Assembly (NCBI GenBank): GCA_018716295.1
Contig: DVKC01000011.1
Span: 1 to 64,000 of the forward strand
From: Candidatus Avimuribaculum pullicola
Lineage (GTDB): Bacteria > Bacteroidota > Bacteroidia > Bacteroidales > Muribaculaceae
Reading direction: 5' to 3'
Length of the DNA: 64,000 nt
Position numbers and translations under genes: made by a program. Under the pieces are notes generated by a model that saw nothing but the letters and a program-made list of their open reading frames with translations, had not been told where the DNA came from and did not search any database. Below, piece by piece: positions 43,625-50,576 of the stretch (the first letter of the stretch is position 1; each line of letters starts with the position of its first letter).

Positions 43625-44392
43625 ATGAAAACACTTTGGAGCTTAGAAGAAACAATCGTAGCATTCTACGTTTATTGCAAAATTCCTTTCAAGGACAGCA
43701 ACAAAACGCACCCATTAGTCGTGAAGTTCGCAAACTTAATAGGAAGGTCGCCAAGTGCATTGAACATGAAAATAGGAAATCTTGGACGCTTAGACCCCGA
43801 CCTCAAAAAGAAAGGCGTAACAGGTTTGGCTCATGGTGCAAAATTAGAAGAAGAAGTGTGGAAACAATTTTATAAAGACCCCGAACTATTTGTATTCGAG
43901 AGTGAAAAGCTAATCGCAAAACTGACATCGAAGAATATCGAAGATTCAGCTGACATAGAAATAGCAAACTTGCCACAAGGAGCTGAACGAGAAGTCGTGG
44001 TGAAACAAAGGATAAACCAATCCTTTTTCCGCTCTGCTGTCATGAGTGCCTATAATTTCCGATGCTGCATTTCAGGCATTGGAAATCCCGAACTTTTAGA
44101 GGCTTGCCACATTGTCGATTGGAAACAAGATGCGGTCAACCGAACTAATCCTAAAAACGGACTTTGCATGAACCCATTTTTCCACAAGGCATACGATAAA
44201 TTGCTCATTTCAATCACTCCCAACTTAACGATAGAAATTTCCGATGAAATTATCGACAACACAAGTGAGCCTTCATTTAAAGATTACCTGTGTCGCATCA
44301 ACGGTCGCCATATCATTATGCCCGATAAATTCCAGCCACAAAAGGAATTCATCGAGATACACCACAACCAATTCAAACTACGCACTTTGTAG
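43625..44392 (+). CDS. HNH endonuclease domain protein
   Basis: A 255-residue protein with a helical N-terminal region (about 1-60, LEETIVAFYVYCKIPF, SPSALNMKIGNL) often seen in predicted restriction or DNA-binding proteins, and a C-terminal HNH_2-type nuclease domain: RINQSFFRSAVMSAYNFRCCISG, ACHIVDW with the first catalytic His, RTNPKNGLCMN and FFHKAYDKLL. It follows the MBOAT gene by 14 bp but has a more AT-rich composition, as does the next gene. It could be a stand-alone defence nuclease or a partner of the truncated restriction gene downstream. Confidence 0.8.
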   Translation: MKTLWSLEETIVAFYVYCKIPFKDSNKTHPLVVKFANLIGRSPSALNMKIGNLGRLDPDLKKKGVTGLAHGAKLEEEVWKQFYKDPELFVFESEKLIAKLTSKNIEDSADIEIANLPQGAEREVVVKQRINQSFFRSAVMSAYNFRCCISGIGNPELLEACHIVDWKQDAVNRTNPKNGLCMNPFFHKAYDKLLISITPNLTIEISDEIIDNTSEPSFKDYLCRINGRHIIMPDKFQPQKEFIEIHHNQFKLRTL

Positions 44393-44466
44393 CCAAGCAT
44401 ACCGTATTTTCTCACAATTTTACATTTTTTCCTCTACAAGAATAGCCATCCTACTTACATTCTCCT

Positions 44467-44474
44467 TAAATTTG
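44467..44474 (+). promoter_or_regulatory. -7 box before the HpaII-like remnant
   Basis: TAAATTTG matches TAnnTTTG 36 nt before the ATG at 44510. No clear -33 element. Confidence 0.35.
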
Positions 44475-44509
44475 TGAATTGTTAGAGCAACATTATCTCA
44501 TTTACAAAT

Positions 44510-45184
44510 ATGCCCTCATCGTTTAAATTTTTCATCAAATCTCAGCTAAGAGATACTACATTGCTGAATGCTGGAGAAACGACAAATATCCTTTACACCG
44601 TGGTAGGAGGCGACATTTCAGATGCGCAAATCAGCACTATCAACAGCATTGATAACCACCTCGACCGCATAGCAGCAATATATAGACAGAGCTGTACATT
44701 GAAATATAACGACATAGAACATCAAACATTCAAAAACAACCTGCTGCTCATCGATAGTTTCATGCCACAATTTATCGCAGAGTGCCTAATTTTCGATAAT
44801 AATCCTGATTCGAAAACGCATGACATAAAGGATATCGTGTATCAAGTGGCACAAAACAATCCTTTCAATTATTCGGGCAATAATCTGTTTAAATTCTACG
44901 AATATAAAATGAAAACTTTGCTGCTTGATGCTGCATCTGGGATGTGCCCCACAAAAGAATGGAATGGTGACTATGATGAAATTAATGATTTCATTGTGGT
45001 AAAAAAAGATGACAAAATCGTTCGTAACCAGTTCTGCTATTGGAACGCCCTGAGAAACTACCTTTTCAATAACACTCGTTTCGAGCGAGCCAGCCGTAGC
45101 CGATACAATTTTGGTACTTTATTCCGTGGCGGTGACGGCAAGGTGTATATCAGGCTCAACTTGCAAATCAGATTCAAAAAATAA
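44510..45184 (+). pseudogene. HpaII-family type II restriction endonuclease, N-terminally truncated
   Basis: The 224 residues match the C-terminal two-thirds of HpaII-type restriction enzymes as I know the family: KSQLRDTTLLNAGETTNILY, LLIDSFMPQFIAECL, YEYKMKTLLLDAASGMCP, and the closing block NNTRFERASRSRYNFGTLFRGG...LNLQIRF. Full enzymes are about 350 residues, so roughly the first 100-130 are missing, and no cognate cytosine methyltransferase is nearby. It is therefore probably a remnant that no longer cuts, although it has an ATG, a possible -7 box and an intact frame. AT-richer than its neighbours, consistent with acquisition by transfer. Confidence 0.6.
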
Positions 45185-45205
45185 TCACGCATATTAAATT
45201 TCGAT

Positions 45206-45988
45206 ATGATTAAGGCACTATTTTTTGATATTGATGGGACGCTTGTCAGCTTCAAGACTCACCGCATACCCGTCTCTACTGTCGAAGCATTGCTGGCAGC
45301 AAAGGATCGCGGAACAAAGATATTCATTTCTACAGGACGGGCATTCCCTCTTATAAACAACATCGATACAATAGTGCCACTTGTTGACGGATACATTACC
45401 ACCAACGGGGCACATAGTTTCACTCATGATGGTTTTGAGCAATTCACCCCTATCAACAGACACGACGCAACTGTCGTAACCGAATACCTACTCAAAACTG
45501 GCACTGCTTGCATGGTAGTCGGACGCAACGATATCATTTTCCCCAACCTCAACAGGCAATTGGAACGCCAGTTTGAGGAAATGTTCGATTTGCATTTCCA
45601 ATGGAGCGACAAGCCACTTGACGAACTCACACGCCAGGGCATACTCCAATTCACACCCATCATCGACAACGCCGAAGAGGCGCGGTTAATGACTGGACTT
45701 GAACATTGCACATCAAGCCGATGGTGCCCATATTTTGCCGACATCACAGCTTGTGGCGTTAACAAGGGGAACGGAATGCTGGCAATTTGCAAACATATAG
45801 GCATCGACAGCAGCGAAACCATGGCTTTTGGCGATGGCGGCAACGACCTTCCAATTATAAAACAAGCTGGCATTGGTGTGGCAATGGGCAACGCCAATGA
45901 GGCAATCAAGCCCCACGCCGACTACGTTACCACATCGGTCGATGACGACGGAATCGCACGTGCCCTCGCCCACTTCGGCGTAATATGA
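45206..45988 (+). CDS. HAD-superfamily (Cof/IIB) hydrolase
   Basis: A 260-residue phosphatase with HAD motifs: DIDGTLVS (catalytic Asp8 and Asp10), ISTGRA (motif II, about 38-43), Lys in VNKGNGM (about 190-196) and FGDGGNDLPII (motif IV, about 209-219), plus a C2B cap in the middle. Members dephosphorylate sugar phosphates or flavin and nucleotide compounds; the substrate here is unknown. It begins 21 bp after the restriction-gene remnant and may have been its downstream chromosomal neighbour. Confidence 0.88.
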   Translation: MIKALFFDIDGTLVSFKTHRIPVSTVEALLAAKDRGTKIFISTGRAFPLINNIDTIVPLVDGYITTNGAHSFTHDGFEQFTPINRHDATVVTEYLLKTGTACMVVGRNDIIFPNLNRQLERQFEEMFDLHFQWSDKPLDELTRQGILQFTPIIDNAEEARLMTGLEHCTSSRWCPYFADITACGVNKGNGMLAICKHIGIDSSETMAFGDGGNDLPIIKQAGIGVAMGNANEAIKPHADYVTTSVDDDGIARALAHFGVI

Positions 45989-46075
45989 CGGTTTGACATA
46001 ATACCAATGCAGTCTAAAAATCCCGCAAGATTATCACCATATCAACTATTTAAAAGCCAAATATTTGCAGTTAAA

Positions 46076-46144
46076 ATTTGGTTATTTGGCGCATTTTCAT
46101 TTGGTTATTTGGACCGATTTCATTTGGTCATTTGGCGGCGGGTT
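46076..46144. repeat. Three 23-bp tandem repeats
   Basis: Units ATTTGGTTATTTGG plus 9 bp begin at 46076, 46099 and 46122. The third, with ATTTGGTCATTTGG, runs into the stop codon of the DUF3943 gene (46143). It lies in the convergent gap between the HAD gene and the DUF3943 gene. The function is unknown; it could be a slippage product or part of a termination region. Confidence 0.7.
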
Positions 46145-47753
46145 AGAAAACGTATGTGAGCATCAGGTTGACACCTGCTTGGTGACTCCAAATTATCGGC
46201 ATATTCGTTCCCCAAGATTCTCCTTCAACCCACATAAAACGCTCGTATGAAGTCTTGCGGTAATACCAGTCAAGCCCCACAGTTGCATAAAGCCTTTTCC
46301 ACAGCCGATAGTCGGCCCGCAACTCCAGATGGTTGAACCATGCATTTGAAGCATCGCCCTGCACATTTGTCGGCCCGCCTTCTGGCGTGAGCGACCAATC
46401 TACATCATAATCATACCCGCCCCACGTGTATAACCGATACATGTTGTCCGACAAATTTATCGAAAGGCGGTCGCCAAAATTGCAATTTAACCCGAATTTG
46501 AACGAGAAGCCCGACGACCAGTTGTAATTGCGATGATACTGGCGGTAATAGTCGCTCAGCACCCCGCCGAGAATTACGGCATTCGCGTGCACGTAGGCAT
46601 CAAACGCCCATCTGGGCGACACATTATAACGAAACATAGCCCCTCCGCCCACCGAAGCCGGTGTCCCCAACTTGTAGGGGACGACGCAAGGTTTCAATAC
46701 CCCTTGTACGGGTTTCGAACTAATCGTGTCGGAGTCGAAATAATCGAAATGCTGATACATACCCACCGACAGGCCACACTTGTGGGTATCGACCAACGAA
46801 CACGACAGCAACCGCCCGATGATTTCCACACGGCTAAGCAACGGCTGCGTCTTCATGGCATTCAATTCCATGATAAAACTGAAATAGTCATACGGAGCCT
46901 TAGTACTTGCGGCGAAGCGGTCGCCATACTCGATGCCAATGCGCAGTGCACCGCCCGCCTTGGCCAACTTATCGTCGTCCTGAAACACCAACATACGCGA
47001 GCCGACCGACAATGACACGCTAATGGGCGGTGTGCCAAACCGCCGCCCAGTCGTAGCACGCCGTTCCCACGCCCTGCCAGTGACGATGCGCGTGAACCCA
47101 CGCATGGGTGATATGATAAAAGCCGCCAACTCGCGCCCGAAGCGTTTGCCACCCGTGGTGCGGTCGTCGAGTACAAGGTCGGAAGCACGGTAAAGCACCT
47201 CGCCTATTGCCGCACCGCCCACGGGTGTCGCAATGATGTCGTTGGTCGATGGGTACTCACACTCCATGAACATTTCCCACATTGCACTGCCACCGATTGC
47301 AAACAACTCGGATTGCCAGAAGTTAAACCCATTGGAACGCCCGGCATTGTAGAAAAGCGACCCATTATAAGGGTGCGCAAACATATTGGTGCTGAGGTGG
47401 TCGTCGTCCCACTCAAATCCGTGCTTGAAATTCTCCTTGATGGTGTTAAATGAGATGTAGGCATAATGCCCTTTCTGCACATAGCGGTCAAAAGCCCAAA
47501 GCCCGATGTTGAAACCTACAGTTTCGGCCGATGCCCGCCAGAATGCCTTCTTTTCGAGCCTTGCCGAGTCGCAACTGTCGGGCGGCACAGGTGTGCCGAC
47601 AAGATGCCAGCGGAAATGCCGCGCTAAAGATATGCTATCGCCATGCGCCCTGAGCGCAAACGGCAGCACCACAAGCATCAACACAACGTAAAGCTTAACT
47701 TTCACTTCACCTTTCAATAAAAATATATCAAGCCGATGCAAGATTTGCGACAT
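46143..47753 (-). CDS. DUF3943 outer-membrane-type protein
   Basis: About 536 residues if started at ATG 47753; a GTG at 47705 would give a more compact signal peptide. After a signal segment (VVLPFALRAHG) a DUF3943 domain covers about residues 60-220 (FWRASAETVGFNIGLWAFDRYV, DDDHLSTNMFAHPYNGSLFYNAGRSNGFNFWQSE region, DLVLDDRTTGGKRFGRELAAF). The remainder is a run of amphipathic strands ending in Phe (LMLTYVF), as expected of an outer-membrane beta-barrel. The function is unknown. Its 5' end is only 35 bp from the divergent small secreted gene, so promoters may overlap. Confidence 0.75.
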   Translation of the reverse strand: MSQILHRLDIFLLKGEVKVKLYVVLMLVVLPFALRAHGDSISLARHFRWHLVGTPVPPDSCDSARLEKKAFWRASAETVGFNIGLWAFDRYVQKGHYAYISFNTIKENFKHGFEWDDDHLSTNMFAHPYNGSLFYNAGRSNGFNFWQSELFAIGGSAMWEMFMECEYPSTNDIIATPVGGAAIGEVLYRASDLVLDDRTTGGKRFGRELAAFIISPMRGFTRIVTGRAWERRATTGRRFGTPPISVSLSVGSRMLVFQDDDKLAKAGGALRIGIEYGDRFAASTKAPYDYFSFIMELNAMKTQPLLSRVEIIGRLLSCSLVDTHKCGLSVGMYQHFDYFDSDTISSKPVQGVLKPCVVPYKLGTPASVGGGAMFRYNVSPRWAFDAYVHANAVILGGVLSDYYRQYHRNYNWSSGFSFKFGLNCNFGDRLSINLSDNMYRLYTWGGYDYDVDWSLTPEGGPTNVQGDASNAWFNHLELRADYRLWKRLYATVGLDWYYRKTSYERFMWVEGESWGTNMPIIWSHQAGVNLMLTYVF

Positions 47754-47787
47754 ACAATGGTTTATAGAGGAAAACAATCTCTTTATT

Positions 47788-48009
47788 ATGTTGAAAAAAT
47801 GTTTCATATATTCTACATTAGTGCTGTCGTTGGTGCTGGGGATAACAATGGCCGCCAACGAATCGTTGCAGCAAGTGGAAATAACAGTAGATGATTGCCT
47901 CTCTTTCATAGAGGAATATAACAGCAAAGCCACAAGCCAGGTACAAACTGCCGCTACCGACAGCCTGTATGCCTCTTCGCCTTGCAAAGAAACCCTAAAA
48001 CACCATTGA
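47788..48009 (+). CDS. Small exported protein of unknown function
   Basis: A 73-residue protein with a clear signal peptide (LKKCFIYSTLVLSLVLGITMAA) and a short acidic mature region holding two Cys residues (VDDCLSF, SSPCKE). AGAGGA precedes the ATG by 17 nt. It is divergent from the DUF3943 gene and ends 4 bp before the purN stop on the other strand. I do not recognise a family. The signal peptide makes a real gene more likely than a chance frame. Confidence 0.45.
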   Translation: MLKKCFIYSTLVLSLVLGITMAANESLQQVEITVDDCLSFIEEYNSKATSQVQTAATDSLYASSPCKETLKHH

Positions 48010-48013
48010 CTGA

Positions 48014-48583
48014 CTACAACTTTTCGGCAAGTTGCTCGATAACGGCAGGGAATGCCTCATATTCGAGCTGATGGACACGCTCAGCGAGTGCCTCGGGCGT
48101 ATCATCGGGAAGTACGGGGCAACGGCGTTGGCATATTATCGCACCGCCATCTACCACCTCGGTCACATAGTGTATGGTTATGCCGCTGCAGCAGTCACTA
48201 GCTTCAAGCACGGCACGATGCACGTTCATTCCCCACATTCCTTTGCCACCATGCCGCGGCAATAGCGATGGATGAATATTGATTATGTTACCATCTACAG
48301 CGTCAATAATCGGCTTGTGCACCATGCTCAAAAATCCAGCAAGCACCACAAGGCGCGTATCAAGCCGCCTAAGCTCATCAACTATCTCATCGGGGCAATT
48401 CCACTGCTCGCGCGAGAAAACGCGGCACGGCACATCATAACGAGCCATGCGCTCGATTGCACCGGCACGTGGGTTGCCAGTAAACAACGCAGCAACTTTC
48501 ACCAATTTGCTCCCGGCAAAATGGCGGGCAATATTCTCGGCATTTGTGCCATTTCCCGATGCGAAAATTACGATATTTACCAT
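48014..48583 (-). CDS. purN: Phosphoribosylglycinamide formyltransferase
   Basis: A 189-residue enzyme of de novo purine synthesis using 10-formyl-THF to make FGAR. Motifs: FASGNGTNAENIA (about 7-19), the folate and catalytic region NIHPSLLPRHGGKGMWG (Asn, His about 100-116), and the loop ITIHYVTEVVDGGAII with the catalytic Asp. Length is normal. It lies 10 bp after the ABC exporter gene and is probably co-transcribed with it. Confidence 0.95.
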   Translation of the reverse strand: MVNIVIFASGNGTNAENIARHFAGSKLVKVAALFTGNPRAGAIERMARYDVPCRVFSREQWNCPDEIVDELRRLDTRLVVLAGFLSMVHKPIIDAVDGNIINIHPSLLPRHGGKGMWGMNVHRAVLEASDCCSGITIHYVTEVVDGGAIICQRRCPVLPDDTPEALAERVHQLEYEAFPAVIEQLAEKL

Positions 48584-48593
48584 TACAGTGTGA

Positions 48594-50420
48594 TTAAAAT
48601 TTCTGCATATCTACAAGTCGTTTATAATGGCCATTGAGAGCGATAAGTTCATCGTGTGTGCCACGTTCCACTATTTCGCCCTCGTGCATGACACATATAA
48701 GGTCGGCATTGCGTATCGTCGATAGGCGGTGCGCAATGACAAGCGTCGTGCGGTCTTTCATCAACCTGTCGAGTGCTTCCTGCACCGAACGTTCGCTCTC
48801 GGTGTCAAGTGCCGATGTGGCCTCATCAAGTATCAAAATTGGCGGATTCTTCAGTATGGCCCGAGCGATGCTTATGCGTTGCCGCTGACCTCCCGACAAG
48901 CGGCAGCCACGGTCGCCGATATTGGTATCGAAGCCATCCTCGGTATCCATTATGAAATCAAATGCGTTGGCAATGCGGGCAGCTTCCTCCACTTGTTCGC
49001 GAGTAGCATTCTCCACGCCAAATGTGATATTGTTATAAAACGTGTCGTTAAACAAGATAGCCTCTTGGTTGACGTTGCCCATGAGCGAACGCAAGTCGCG
49101 CACACGCAGTTGGCGTATGTCGATGCCGTTGATAGTTATAGAACCTTCATTGACATCATAGAAGCGCGGCAACAGGTCGGCAAGCGTCGATTTACCCGAC
49201 CCCGACTGCCCCACGAGGGCCACCGTGTGGCCAAACGGTATTTCGAGCGACACATCTTTCACAACCCAGTTTTGCGCATACTTGAAACTTACGCCACGAT
49301 AGCTTATCGATGGCTTATCGGCGGGAACAGGCTGCGGTTGTACGGGGTCTTTGATAGGATTGTCGGCTTTCAATATCATGTCGATACGCGTCATCGATGC
49401 CATGCCTCGCTGTATCGAATACATGGCTTTCGACAAGTCTTTGGCGGGGTTGATAATCGAATAAAATATTACCATGTAATAAATGAACGATGCCGCACTG
49501 ATTGAACTCGACCCCGAAAGGATAAGTGTGCCGCCAAACCACAACACAATTGCTATGGTGAGAGTGCCCAACAACTCGCTCATGGGGTGCGCAAGTTCAT
49601 AACGGCGGTTCATGCGATTGGAAATGCGCACGAATTTCTCGTTCTCGCGCTTGAAACGTCCGCTAACTTTCTTCTCGGCATTGAATGCTTTCACAATGCG
49701 CAATCCGCCCAACGTTTCCTCGATATTCGAGAGCAGCACACCCCATTGCGTCTGCCCTTCGAGCGAAGCACGCTTCAAGTTCTTGCCCACTTTGCCCATG
49801 ATATATCCGGCAACAGGAAGCAGCACGAGGACAAACAACGTGAGCTGCCAACTGACCACAATCATCGTCGTGAGGCACACTATTATCATGATAGGATTCT
49901 TAAACAGCATGTCGATCGACGACGTAATCGAAGTTTCAACCTCGGTAACGTCGCCACTGATACGTGCCATCACATCCCCCTTGCGCTCGGCAGTAAAGAA
50001 TCCCATGGGAAGCGACACCATTTTGTCGTAAATAAGGTTGCGCATGTCGCGCACCACACCTGTGCGGATAGGCACACTGAAAAACGCGCTCAGGTAGGCT
50101 GTACCGGTCTTGAACATCGTCATCACCACAAGCAGCGCAGCTAGTGCAGCCAATGCCACCGACTGCCCATAATCGGCAATGATTTCTTGCGTGTAGTAAT
50201 AAAAATTGTTAACCACGACATCTTTCATTGAACCGTCACCCCATGCCATGAACTCGTAATGGCTCGGGCTAATATGGAACAACATTTCCAATATGGGAAT
50301 GATAATCGCAAACGAAAAGAGCGTCAAAAAAGCCGACAGTACATTGAAAAAAATATTCAACGCAAGATATTTTTTATACGGCGCAATAAACCGTTTGGCT
50401 AATAACAAAAAATCTTTCAT
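48594..50420 (-). CDS. MsbA-type ABC exporter (fused permease and ATPase)
   Basis: A 608-residue type IV ABC transporter: six membrane helices in the first 330 residues, then the nucleotide-binding domain with Walker A LVGQSGSGKST (about 405-415), Q-loop near NVNQEAILF, signature LSGGQRQRIS (about 505-514), Walker B ILILDEAT (about 526-533) and the switch His in VIAHRLST. Length and sequence fit lipid A/lipid flippases such as MsbA or multidrug exporters. The minus-strand -7 box TATCTTTG is at 50448-50455. Confidence 0.92.
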   Translation of the reverse strand: MKDFLLLAKRFIAPYKKYLALNIFFNVLSAFLTLFSFAIIIPILEMLFHISPSHYEFMAWGDGSMKDVVVNNFYYYTQEIIADYGQSVALAALAALLVVMTMFKTGTAYLSAFFSVPIRTGVVRDMRNLIYDKMVSLPMGFFTAERKGDVMARISGDVTEVETSITSSIDMLFKNPIMIIVCLTTMIVVSWQLTLFVLVLLPVAGYIMGKVGKNLKRASLEGQTQWGVLLSNIEETLGGLRIVKAFNAEKKVSGRFKRENEKFVRISNRMNRRYELAHPMSELLGTLTIAIVLWFGGTLILSGSSSISAASFIYYMVIFYSIINPAKDLSKAMYSIQRGMASMTRIDMILKADNPIKDPVQPQPVPADKPSISYRGVSFKYAQNWVVKDVSLEIPFGHTVALVGQSGSGKSTLADLLPRFYDVNEGSITINGIDIRQLRVRDLRSLMGNVNQEAILFNDTFYNNITFGVENATREQVEEAARIANAFDFIMDTEDGFDTNIGDRGCRLSGGQRQRISIARAILKNPPILILDEATSALDTESERSVQEALDRLMKDRTTLVIAHRLSTIRNADLICVMHEGEIVERGTHDELIALNGHYKRLVDMQKF

Positions 50421-50447
50421 CGTTTAAAATGTAGTGGTAACGTTTTG

Positions 50448-50455
50448 CAAAGATA
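50448..50455 (-). promoter_or_regulatory. -7 promoter box of the ABC exporter-purN unit
   Basis: TATCTTTG on the minus strand, 27 nt before the exporter ATG; the -33 region is weak. Confidence 0.5.
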
Positions 50456-50576
50456 AGTACAATTAAACTTTGCAGCTAAATTTGTATCTAAAAAACTGTA
50501 TTTGCCAACCATTATTACAGGCATGATGGCAAACACAGGATATTTTTATGACAATCGTAACAAAACTATAATTGAA

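Noticed and set aside
47754-47987. Longer start for the DUF3943 gene
   Set aside because: The extra residues show no signal peptide at their N-terminus and cover the divergent small secreted gene.
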